Both the position numbers and the translations under genes were made by a program. Positions 8,047 through 15,913 of a DNA stretch of 39,868 nt are shown in pieces. Under the pieces are notes generated by a model. That model was not told the DNA's origin. It made no database searches and saw only the letters and a list, made by a program, of their open reading frames with translations. The DNA comes from a methanotrophic endosymbiont of Bathymodiolus puteoserpentis (Logatchev) (GTDB lineage Bacteria; Pseudomonadota; Gammaproteobacteria; Methylococcales; Methylomonadaceae). Every line of letters begins with the position of its first letter. Position 1 is the stretch's first letter. The DNA is taken from positions 1-39,868 of the forward strand of contig NZ_FQTQ01000189.1 of NCBI RefSeq assembly GCF_900128525.1. Direction: 5' to 3'.

Positions 8047-8388
8047 ATGAGTCCATATCAAAATAAAGCGGCTATGCAAGAGCATATACCGCAATGGCAA
8101 GCGAGTCATTTAACACAAGCCGAGTATTGCAAGATCCATGGTATCAAGCCGCATATCTTCAGTTATTATAAGAAGCAATTCAGTTCGACTATTCCACCAG
8201 TGAAGCAAGCCAACCCACTGATCCCAGTCAAACTCGTTGCCGAAGATAGCTTGGGCGGCTCAAAATTATTGGCTGGTTCGTCAGTGATTAAAGTGACTCA
8301 TACCAATGGCTTCAGTCTGGAAATACAGGCTGATACAGAACTCAGTACTTTAAAGCCGTTATTGGAATTAGTGAGGTCTCTCTTATGA
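8047..8388 (+). CDS. tnpA: IS66 accessory protein TnpA
   Basis: The 113-residue protein has the IS66 TnpA layout: an N-terminal helix-turn-helix-like region (QWQASHLTQAEYCKIHGI..FSYYKKQF) followed by a variable C-terminal half. It is required with TnpB for IS66 transposition in characterised members, probably as a DNA-binding factor. A GGAG ribosome-binding site precedes the ATG. Its stop overlaps the tnpB start by four bases. Confidence 0.9.
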   Translation: MSPYQNKAAMQEHIPQWQASHLTQAEYCKIHGIKPHIFSYYKKQFSSTIPPVKQANPLIPVKLVAEDSLGGSKLLAGSSVIKVTHTNGFSLEIQADTELSTLKPLLELVRSLL

Positions 8389-8741
8389 TAAAGGGGCTTG
8401 CTGTTAATCAAGTGTATCTGGCGACAGGCTTTACTGATATGCGTAAATCCATTAACGGTTTGTCATTGATAGTCTCCGAGCAATTTGGGCAGGATCCCTT
8501 TGGTGGCAGTGTTTTTGTCTTTTGTAATCGCTCTCGCGACAAACTAAAAATACTCTATTGGGAATGTAATGGTTTCTGGCTATATTATCGCCGCCTGGAT
8601 CAGGGAAAGTTTCAGTGGCCAACTCAATTGAACGTACAGTCCGTGTCATTAACCTGGCGTGAATTACACTGGTTACTCGATGGTTTACCCTATCGGCAAA
8701 CACAAGCACACACGCCTGTTTTGGGACTAAAAAATAATTGA
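8385..8741 (+). CDS. tnpB: IS66 accessory protein TnpB
   Basis: The 118-residue protein is a full-length IS66 Orf2/TnpB. It contains the family segments VYLATGFTDMRKSINGL, GGSVFVFCNRSRDKLKILYWE and NGFWLYYRRLDQGKFQWP. The start overlaps the tnpA stop (ATGA), indicating translational coupling. The exact biochemical role of the family is not settled. Confidence 0.95.
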   Translation: MIKGLAVNQVYLATGFTDMRKSINGLSLIVSEQFGQDPFGGSVFVFCNRSRDKLKILYWECNGFWLYYRRLDQGKFQWPTQLNVQSVSLTWRELHWLLDGLPYRQTQAHTPVLGLKNN

Positions 8742-8829
8742 TTTATGCACTCTATTTTTTGTAAAAATAATGCAATAAAACAGTTGGTTAAGCATGATTA
8801 ACCTGCCCTTTAGTGGTATAATATTCAGC

Positions 8830-10380
8830 ATGAAAACAGCGTCTGAAATACTGCCAAACGAGACTCATGTACTGCACAAAATGGTGCTGGACTATCAGTC
8901 AACTGTCGATCAGTTACAGGAAAAGCTAACGTGGTATGAGGAGCAGTTTCGCTTACTTCAGCATAAGCGTTTTGGCTCATCCAGTGAAAAGTGCCCAGAT
9001 CAAATGGAATTGTTTAATGAAGCTGAGTCGATTATTGATGATTTAAAACAAGATGACTCTGATATTGAAACCATTCGTTATCAACGGAAAAAGCCCGGCC
9101 GTAAACCCCTATCAAATCATATCCCACGCGATGTGATTCGCTATGAGCTGCCTGAAGCCGAGCGTTTTTGTGACTGTGGTCATGCGCTGCATGAGATGGG
9201 AGAAGATAAATCAGAGCAATTAGAAATCATTCCTGCTCAAGTCAAAGTTATTGAGCATGTCCAGGTCAAATACGGCTGTCGTGCCTGTGAAAATGGCATT
9301 ATCAGTGCCCCTAAACCGGCTCAACCTATCCCTCGTAGTTTTGCCTCAGCCAGTCTATTAGCCTACATCATTGTGGCCAAGTTTATGGATAGCTTACCAC
9401 TCTACCGGCAAGAAACCATTTTCAAACGCTTAAATATTGATCTTTCGCGAGCCACCTTGTCTAACTGGATGCTGAAAGTGGCTGAATTGCTCACTCCCTT
9501 TTATGACCGGCTACATGAACTGTTGATTTTGCAAAAAATCCTCCAGGCCGATGAAACGACCTTAAATGTTATTCAGGATGGACGAGAAACGAAATCAAAA
9601 TCCTATATGTGGCTTTACCAGAGTGGAGGTCATGAACCCGAGCACCCGATTGTTTTGTATGAGTATCAGGCAACACGGGCGGGAGCACATGCCGCAAACT
9701 TTTTACAGGGTTTTTCAGGCCACTTACAGGTGGACGGTTATGCCGGCTATCATGCCTTGGCATCAGATGAATGCATCCTTGTCGGCTGTATGGCGCATGC
9801 GCGTCGTAAATTTGATGAAGCGCTTAAAGCACTGCCCAAAAAGAGCCGAAAAAATAAAACGGGCATGGCACAAACAGCATTACGGCAGTTTACGCGTCTG
9901 TATGCCCTTGAAAAACAATTCAAAGATCTGACTATAGAGCAACGTTATTTACTGCGTCAGGAAAAAAGCAAGCCTTTGCTGGAAGCATTAAAACAGTGGT
10001 GCGATGATAATGTCAGCAAGACGGCAAAGGATGCTGCGATAGGTAAAGCCATTCGCTATACCATTAACCAGTGGGATAGCCTGATTCGCTATATTGAAGA
10101 TGGCAATATACAGATTGATAATAATGCAGCAGAACGACAGATCAAGCCCTTTGTGATTGGACGTAAAAACTGGCTATTTAATCAAACTCCACGCGGTGCT
10201 AATGCCAGTGCACTACTATACAGCCTTGTGCAAACAGCGGTAGCTAATAACCTAGAGCCTTTTGATTACCTAAAGTATTTACTGACTGAGCTGCCCAAGT
10301 TGGGTAGGCATTATGAACCAGAGGCATTGGATCAATTTCTACCTTGGAACTTAACTGAAAAAATCAAGCCTTTAAAGTAA
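8830..10380 (+). CDS. tnpC: IS66-family transposase TnpC
   Basis: About 516 residues from the ATG at 8830; an alternative in-frame ATG at 8794 adds 12 residues, and neither has a strong ribosome-binding site. Visible features are an N-terminal coiled coil with the HKRFGSSSEK segment, a Cys-rich zinc-binding region (CDCGHALHE..YGCRAC), and the DDE catalytic domain (LQADETTLNV, QVDGYAGYH, DNNAAERQIKPFVIGRKNW). It is intact and of normal length, so the element may be functional. Confidence 0.95.
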   Translation: MKTASEILPNETHVLHKMVLDYQSTVDQLQEKLTWYEEQFRLLQHKRFGSSSEKCPDQMELFNEAESIIDDLKQDDSDIETIRYQRKKPGRKPLSNHIPRDVIRYELPEAERFCDCGHALHEMGEDKSEQLEIIPAQVKVIEHVQVKYGCRACENGIISAPKPAQPIPRSFASASLLAYIIVAKFMDSLPLYRQETIFKRLNIDLSRATLSNWMLKVAELLTPFYDRLHELLILQKILQADETTLNVIQDGRETKSKSYMWLYQSGGHEPEHPIVLYEYQATRAGAHAANFLQGFSGHLQVDGYAGYHALASDECILVGCMAHARRKFDEALKALPKKSRKNKTGMAQTALRQFTRLYALEKQFKDLTIEQRYLLRQEKSKPLLEALKQWCDDNVSKTAKDAAIGKAIRYTINQWDSLIRYIEDGNIQIDNNAAERQIKPFVIGRKNWLFNQTPRGANASALLYSLVQTAVANNLEPFDYLKYLLTELPKLGRHYEPEALDQFLPWNLTEKIKPLK

Positions 10381-10419
10381 TTGGGGATGTTTGTCTAGGT
10401 GGGGAGAATAGACGCTTAC

Positions 10420-10643
10420 ATAGTACTCATCAAAAAGAATTAGAGGCGTTGATGTCTGAGTACTGTAAGTCATTTGCTTTAGTGACTTTAAGGGAGGTTT
10501 CTCAAGGTCAACGCTTGGATTATGCCTATCATATTAAATTACGAAAAGGAAAGTCGTATGAAGGTTTTATGGCTAGACTAAAGGATATTCATGATTTACA
10601 GGGGCTTAGCCTGATGATGCAAGAGTCAACGGTGGATATATAG
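10420..10643 (+). pseudogene. DUF4956 membrane protein, 3' part (gene split by IS66)
   Basis: After the right target-site duplication (10420-10427) the frame continues as HQKELEALMSEYCKSFALVTLREVSQGQRLDYAYHIKLRKG, the usual soluble C-terminal domain of DUF4956 proteins, to the stop at 10641-10643. Joining codon 156 at 7963-7965 to 10428 keeps the frame. Internal TTG/ATG codons at 10449-10454 could start a fragment, but that would lack the membrane domain. The stop overlaps the GTG start of the next gene by one base (TAGTG), so the two genes were translationally coupled before the insertion. Confidence 0.88.
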
Positions 10644-12601
10644 TGATCAAAAAATTACTTTTACCCTTTTTTTGGGTCGTCTCACTATTTGTTGTGTTTA
10701 TGCTATCTGATTCATTTACAGATAAGTCATTACATTTTTTTGGCATTGCTGGGGAGCGAGAACAAAGTATTAGCTTTCAATACCCAGTCGAAATTGTACA
10801 AATTTTTTCTGCTGAAGGTAAGGATGTAGCGCAAGGTGAGTTAATGTTAGAAGTTAAACGGTATGACCTGAATAATGACTTAACTGTATTGGCTCAGGAA
10901 ATCAGAGGCTATGAACTACAGAAGCAGGAAACAGATAGTACTATTGGTAGTCAGTTGACGGGGTTGAATGCTAAAAAGCAAGCGATTAGTGCTGATATGG
11001 ATTATCAAATTCATATTTTAGAGCTTAGATTAAAAATTAATGCAGATATGATGAATAGCATTTCTGCCTCAAAACTGGCAAAAGCAGACCTAGCTGATAG
11101 CGTTGAATTGAATGATTTAAAAAGGAAGCGATACTTTTTAATTCAAGGGGTACAAACGGAAATAGATCGTTTGACTGAGCAATTAAATACCCAAAATCGA
11201 CCTATTGATACCCAGCTTAAGGCACTGCTCCAACACCAAGATGAGTTGCGACGTCAGAATGTTAATTTAAAAGTAAGTGCTCAATTTGATGGGCGAGTAG
11301 GGAGTGTTTATTTTAAACCGGGGGAATTGGTTTCCCCCTTTCAGCCTATCATCACTGTACATAGCAGAACACCTCGCTATATTAAGGGCTATATTCATGA
11401 GAATATATTGAATGATGTGAAGGTAGGGCAAGCCGTTTGGGTTAAATCTATTGCAAGTAATCAGCACGAAAAGCCATTCAAGGGCGTTGTTGAAAGCCTA
11501 GGAAATCGAATCGTTGAGTACCCCGAACGTCTTAAAAAAAATCCACTGGTTCCTGCATGGGGGCGTGAAATACGGGTTCGTTTAGAGACACTAGACCAAC
11601 CTTTGTTATTCGGGGAGAAAGTGCAGGTGTTTTTAGAGAACCCTGAACATAGCTCCCAGTGGTTTTCCATTTTTGGTGAGGCGAGAGCATCTGGGAGGAA
11701 CGTTTTGAAAAAGCAAATGTTTACAGAAATTGAATCGAGCAGTGCAAGCATTAATGCAAATAAAATTGAAGCCTCGGGCATTTTATGGAACCCGAAAGAA
11801 GAGCATTATCTGTTGGTCAGTGATGAACAATATAAACGTCAAACGAGTATCTTTATTATGGAGGAAGCGGGTGTTATTTCGGCGGGATTAGCTTTAGATG
11901 CCGACGATATTAATGATTTAGAAAGTATTAGTCGTGATGGTGGTTATGTTTATGTGCTGAGTTCTTTATCGCATAATAAACATGGTCGACTTAAGCGTAA
12001 ACGTAAGAAGTTAATGCGTTTTAGGTACCAATCTCAGCGTGTTACTGAGCAGCAGGACATTGATTTATATGCGGTGTTAAAGCAATTGAGTAAGCAATCA
12101 AAAAAGACGAGTCTTACGCTTTTTTTAGAACAGGCTATTATTGAGCGCAGCTTAGATATAGAGTCGCATCTTGTACTTAATAATGCTTTATACCTAGGCT
12201 TTAAATCGCCCTTTTTAGGCGCAGATAAAACGCTTATTATAAAAGTGACTGATGTAAATGCTTTATTTGGCGGTACTGCACCTAAAGCAGAAATATGGCG
12301 GACTATAAATTTGCATGATCCTGAGTCTGGCGAGCCAATGCGACTATCAGATATGATTCAGTCCGGTGGGCAGTGGTTTTTCCTGAGTGTATCTCACTCG
12401 TCTGTGAAAAAAAGTGTGTTATGGCATTACCTGCCTGAAGAAGGAAGACTAAAAATGATTCAGCAATTTTTAGGAGTAAAAGCGGAAGGTATTGCTTATC
12501 GCTCTGAGAAATCATTACTTACCGTGGTATTTGATGAAGGTAATAATAAATCATCGAAATATTTATCTATTCCTTTCCGGGAATATAAGGGTAAATCGTG
12601 A
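10643..12601 (+). CDS. HlyD-like membrane-fusion protein fused to a DUF3616/phytase-like beta-propeller domain
   Basis: The 652-residue protein starts at a GTG overlapping the DUF4956 stop. Residues 5-22 form a membrane anchor. Residues about 45-350 look like a periplasmic adaptor: a split lipoyl/barrel-sandwich region (VEIVQIFSAEGKDVAQGELML and AQFDGRVGSVYFKPGELV) around a long coiled coil (about 80-195), then a beta-barrel segment. Residues about 370-650 contain ASGILWNPKEEHYLLVSDE and DDINDLESISRDGGYVYVLSS, which resemble DUF3616/SdiA-regulated-type propellers. With the TolC-like protein next to it, this suggests an envelope-spanning conduit carrying its own periplasmic sensor or hydrolase-like domain. 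The fusion is unusual. The adaptor call is firm; the propeller family is a moderate-confidence reading. Confidence 0.78.
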   Translation: MIKKLLLPFFWVVSLFVVFMLSDSFTDKSLHFFGIAGEREQSISFQYPVEIVQIFSAEGKDVAQGELMLEVKRYDLNNDLTVLAQEIRGYELQKQETDSTIGSQLTGLNAKKQAISADMDYQIHILELRLKINADMMNSISASKLAKADLADSVELNDLKRKRYFLIQGVQTEIDRLTEQLNTQNRPIDTQLKALLQHQDELRRQNVNLKVSAQFDGRVGSVYFKPGELVSPFQPIITVHSRTPRYIKGYIHENILNDVKVGQAVWVKSIASNQHEKPFKGVVESLGNRIVEYPERLKKNPLVPAWGREIRVRLETLDQPLLFGEKVQVFLENPEHSSQWFSIFGEARASGRNVLKKQMFTEIESSSASINANKIEASGILWNPKEEHYLLVSDEQYKRQTSIFIMEEAGVISAGLALDADDINDLESISRDGGYVYVLSSLSHNKHGRLKRKRKKLMRFRYQSQRVTEQQDIDLYAVLKQLSKQSKKTSLTLFLEQAIIERSLDIESHLVLNNALYLGFKSPFLGADKTLIIKVTDVNALFGGTAPKAEIWRTINLHDPESGEPMRLSDMIQSGGQWFFLSVSHSSVKKSVLWHYLPEEGRLKMIQQFLGVKAEGIAYRSEKSLLTVVFDEGNNKSSKYLSIPFREYKGKS

Positions 12602-13203
12602 TAATGAAGAAATTTATTTTTTTATTAATATTTGGCGTTCCTTGCTGCATTAGTGCGAATAGTTCGGTGAATGCATTTTTATTAGCTGCACAGGCTGAAG
12701 TTAATGAGCTGAGTGAAAGCAGCTCTACTGGAACTCATATGAGTATGGCAGGCTCATGGCTTGATGAGGCACAATTTCGATTTAATGCGAGTGAAGGGAA
12801 TAAATTTGATACTAAAGAGCGTGAACAGTCTTATGAAATACGGGTCAGGCCTAAAGCTTGGGGGCAGCATGAGGTAGAAGAGTCTATTTTAGACCTGCGT
12901 TCAGAACAACAAAATTATAGTTATAATTTTGCACTTAATGCGGCGTTGAAAAAACGTTATTTGGTATTGTTAGCCTATTTGGAACAACATAATATAACGC
13001 AGTACTTGTTTAATTTACTTGCTTTATCAACTCAAGAAGCAGAATTTATTCGCAGTGAGGTAATGACAGACCGGTTTAGTGCTGAAAAGTTTTTCGATGC
13101 TGTGGAAATGACTGAGCAATCTGAAGGTCTGGCAATTTTGAATTTAGCGCGTTTAAATGCCCTACAAACCCAAATAGGTGTGCCACTGGATACCGCTGAT
13201 AGT
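12598..13203 (+). pseudogene. TolC-like outer-membrane efflux protein, 5' part (gene split by ISAs1)
   Basis: The frame starts at GTG 12598 (overlapping the previous stop) or ATG 12604 and shows a signal peptide (about 1-20, CCISA). It then has long amphipathic helices with the alternating Glu/Ala/Leu pattern of TolC-type proteins, up to IGVPLDTADS at the target-site duplication. The insertion makes it end early at QGNRI and stop. With the 3' part the protein would be about 415 residues, near the lower end of the family. No motif is diagnostic; the assignment rests on helix pattern and adjacency to an HlyD-like adaptor. Confidence 0.72.
13194..13203. repeat. 10-bp target-site duplication of the ISAs1 element (left copy)
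   Basis: CGCTGATAGT at 13194-13203 recurs exactly at 14407-14416 beyond the other IS end. ISAs1-family elements make duplications of about 8-10 bp. Confidence 0.95.
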
Positions 13204-14406
13204 CAGGGCAACCGCATATAAATTTCAATCTAAAAACATCACTTTTTCTCTAAACGAATCATTTAATGCGGCTTTAAATCGCTTTTTCTTTAAACTCATT
13301 TTCGAGGGTTCTGTCTTTAGTAAATTAATTGCTAGCTGACGAACAATATTAAAATTTTCTGGTGCATAACCTGTACGAATACGAGAGTCATCTTCTCTAA
13401 AAGTCACATCAAGTACCCAGTGTAATGAATTCTCTACACCCCAATGAGATCTTGCGGCGCTGGCAAATATCTGGACACCCTCTAATGTACTAATGTAATA
13501 ACGTCGTTCTAGGCTAGTTCTACCATTAAATGTACGTTGACTTTCAACCATTCCGATACTTTTCAGTCCTTTCCAGCGCGCCACATCAGGCAATGTTGCT
13601 AAACAGGTTGATAAATAACACCGACGTACTTCTATGCGTCCATGTTCTGCATTACATTCTTCATGGATCTGCAATTGACAGAGATCAGGCTTGTTAGATG
13701 CAGTGGCTTCATTAAAATAATCTTTAATCGCTTCATGTAAGTACTTTTGATTATCTTTAACCGCCAAAACATAATCGGCTTTTTTTTCAATAATTTTTGC
13801 TGCAATTTCTGTTTGACAGCCCATTGCATCAATCGTAATGATACAACCTTTAACTTCTAGTAAGTCCAGAAGCGCTGGTATGGCGGTGATCTCATTAGAT
13901 TTCTCTTCTGTTTTTATTTGACCTAGCGATAATCCCGATTGATTAGCCCACGCACTGACCATGTGAACTGCACCTAGTTTATCTTTTTTATTATAGGAGC
14001 GGCGTAATGTTTTTCCATCAATGGCAACCACTTCACCTTCGGTGAGATCTGCAACGCTTTTTACCCATGCAATAAAGCAATCAGTCATTTCAGAAGCAGG
14101 TATTCTTGCCATTACACGGGCAATACAATCATGGGATGGAATACCATTTTCCAGAGCTATCCACTGACGTAACCAGTCTTCTTTTTCCTCTCCAAATTGC
14201 GCAATAGATTCCCAGCCATCAGAACCGCTAACAACAGCGCAAATAGTCAAAACAATAATGTCAATGAGCTTATGAAGCTTGTGCCTCTCTACTCTAGGGT
14301 CTTCAATGGATGAAAAAGATTCTACTAAACTTAATGACATAATACTGGGCTATAGAAATTGACTAGTATCGCTTATTTTTCAGATTATTTATATGCGGTT
14401 GCCCTG
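13204..14406 (-). mobile_element. Complete ISAs1-family insertion sequence
   Basis: The 1203-bp element has perfect terminal repeats CAGGGCAACCGCATATAAAT at 13204-13223 and its reverse complement at 14387-14406. It is flanked by a 10-bp duplication. It carries one intact transposase on the minus strand, opposite to the interrupted TolC-like gene. The exact repeats indicate a recent, simple insertion. Confidence 0.96.
13225..14340 (-). CDS. ISAs1-family transposase
   Basis: The 371-residue protein has the ISAs1 layout: an N-terminal DDE_Tnp_1-associated domain (FSSIEDPRVERHKLHKLIDII), then the catalytic core with AIDGKTLRRSY, TIDAMGCQTEIA, and a C-terminal E-containing block (GVENSLHWVLDVTFREDDSRIR). 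It is full length with no frameshift. Confidence 0.95.
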   Translation of the reverse strand: MSLSLVESFSSIEDPRVERHKLHKLIDIIVLTICAVVSGSDGWESIAQFGEEKEDWLRQWIALENGIPSHDCIARVMARIPASEMTDCFIAWVKSVADLTEGEVVAIDGKTLRRSYNKKDKLGAVHMVSAWANQSGLSLGQIKTEEKSNEITAIPALLDLLEVKGCIITIDAMGCQTEIAAKIIEKKADYVLAVKDNQKYLHEAIKDYFNEATASNKPDLCQLQIHEECNAEHGRIEVRRCYLSTCLATLPDVARWKGLKSIGMVESQRTFNGRTSLERRYYISTLEGVQIFASAARSHWGVENSLHWVLDVTFREDDSRIRTGYAPENFNIVRQLAINLLKTEPSKMSLKKKRFKAALNDSFREKVMFLD

Positions 14407-15058
14407 CGCTGATAGTGTGCTACATACATTTACAGTAGAAAGTATGTTAGATCCTACCGATTATACTGATAAGTTCGTGGATATGAATAATGCTTTGCAA
14501 TCCGCACCAGCGGTATTGAATGAGCATTTAGCGTTAGAAATGGCTAAGGCGAAGGGGGAGTTGATAAAAACGGAAGGTCAGCTCGGGGTTAACCTTTTGA
14601 GCTTTGGGTATAAAGACAGAGCTATCGGTGGTGACAACATGACTTTTCAGGTGGGTATTAATATTCCACTAGGGAGACATTTTAGTAGTGCGGAAAGCCA
14701 GTATGAACTATATGAAGCACAAACTCATTTAAATGACCGTATTACTGCAATAGCACAATCACTAACGAATATTCAAAAAGAAATTTCATGGCTGATGGAG
14801 GAAATAAAATTAGCCGACCTGCAAGTTCATAGAGTGCAAAAACATTTAGAAAAAGAGTACGTTAAGGCTAACCCTTTACAGACAATACAGTTACGTAAAG
14901 AGCTTATTGAGTATAGAAAAAAGAGGAATGATATTAAGATTAAAGCACTTAGCTTGTATGTTAGCTCTTTAACCCTATCAGGTTTTTTAATACGAGAGCC
15001 CTTGCGCAACTGGATTCAAAGTGGAACGCCAGAATTAGTTTCTGGTAAGGAATACTAG
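14407..15058 (+). pseudogene. TolC-like outer-membrane efflux protein, 3' part (gene split by ISAs1)
   Basis: Beyond the right target-site duplication (14407-14416) the frame continues as VLHTFTVESMLD and on to long helices (NEHLALEMAKAKGELIKTEG, LTNIQKEISWLMEEIKLADLQVHRVQKHLEKEY). Between them is a strand-rich GDNMTFQVGINIPLG segment, the pattern of the second half of TolC-type proteins. Joining 13203 to 14417 keeps one frame (DTADS-VLHTF). Its stop is 2 bp before the VTC gene, so an operon is clear. Confidence 0.75.
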
Positions 15059-15060
15059 CT

Positions 15061-15894
15061 ATGTCAGTGACCCAACATACTTTGCCATCCATTTTAGAGC
15101 GGTATGAACTTAAATACCTTATCCCCTGGGAATATGTTGAGCCAATTACCGATTTTTTAAGCCTTTATTGTTCACTTGACTATTATTCTGAAAAAGCCAC
15201 AGATGATAATAATTTTTATAAAGTCACTAGTTTGTATTTTGATACCCCAAACTATGAGCTCCTTAGACAGCGCATTGAAGGCAAGGCCACTCGTTTTAAT
15301 ATGCGTGTCCGTGCTTATGGTGATGGTGAGAAGGCACCTTATTTTTTAGAAATTAAAAACCGTATAGGTATTTCCGGTGTGGTTAAAAAATATCGTGCAA
15401 TAGCCAATGAAGAGCAATGGCCAAGCATCATGACCGATCCTAGCTTTAGACCTTCAGAAACGGATTCCAGCGCTGAAAAAGCTAATAAAGAATTATTTCT
15501 AAGACTGGCAATTAGTTATGCTATCGAACCCAAAATTTTGACTAAATACCAAAGAAGGGCTTTTTTCTCTGTCGTTGACCAGTATGCAAGAGTAACTATG
15601 GATGTCAATATGCAGTACCGTCGTGAGCATGAATATAATATTAATTCTAGTTATGGTATGACAAACTATGATAATGAAACCATTTATGCAAACAACACAC
15701 ATAGTGAGGCCAGTGTTATTTTAGAATTGAAGTGTAATGTGGGGGAAGTTCCTTATTGGATACTTGATTTAATTAAACTCTTTAATTTAACGCAAGTAGG
15801 ATTTTCAAAATATGTCAGCAGCACACTCGTATCACACTATGATAATGGTGATTGGTTCATGGGGGCTGACCGTGAACCCAACTATACATTTTGA
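15061..15894 (+). CDS. VTC-domain polyphosphate polymerase-like protein
   Basis: The 277-residue protein is a complete VTC domain of the triphosphate tunnel metalloenzyme superfamily. Expected tunnel residues are present: ERYELK (E13-K18), YFDTP, MRVRAYG (R82, R84), FLEIKNR (E97, K99, R101), KYQRR (R165-R166), ARVTMDV, ILELK (E222, K224) and the late SKY lysine (K250). In yeast Vtc4 this fold makes polyphosphate from ATP; bacterial homologues are found beside DUF4956 proteins and are thought to act similarly. It has no membrane segment or signal peptide, so it should be cytoplasmic at the membrane face. It follows the TolC-like gene by 2 bp. Confidence 0.9.
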   Translation: MSVTQHTLPSILERYELKYLIPWEYVEPITDFLSLYCSLDYYSEKATDDNNFYKVTSLYFDTPNYELLRQRIEGKATRFNMRVRAYGDGEKAPYFLEIKNRIGISGVVKKYRAIANEEQWPSIMTDPSFRPSETDSSAEKANKELFLRLAISYAIEPKILTKYQRRAFFSVVDQYARVTMDVNMQYRREHEYNINSSYGMTNYDNETIYANNTHSEASVILELKCNVGEVPYWILDLIKLFNLTQVGFSKYVSSTLVSHYDNGDWFMGADREPNYTF

Positions 15895-15913
15895 TAAATA
15901 ATTAGGAACTACC

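Larger units (their letters stand above)
7966..10419 (+). mobile_element. Complete IS66-family insertion sequence
   Basis: The element is 2454 bp, with ends GTAAGCGTC at 7966 and GACGCTTAC at 10419, flanked by an 8-bp ATAGTACT duplication. It carries the three standard IS66 genes in order, tnpA, tnpB and tnpC, all on the plus strand and all intact. It interrupts the DUF4956 gene in the same orientation and is likely still active or only recently inserted. Confidence 0.96.
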
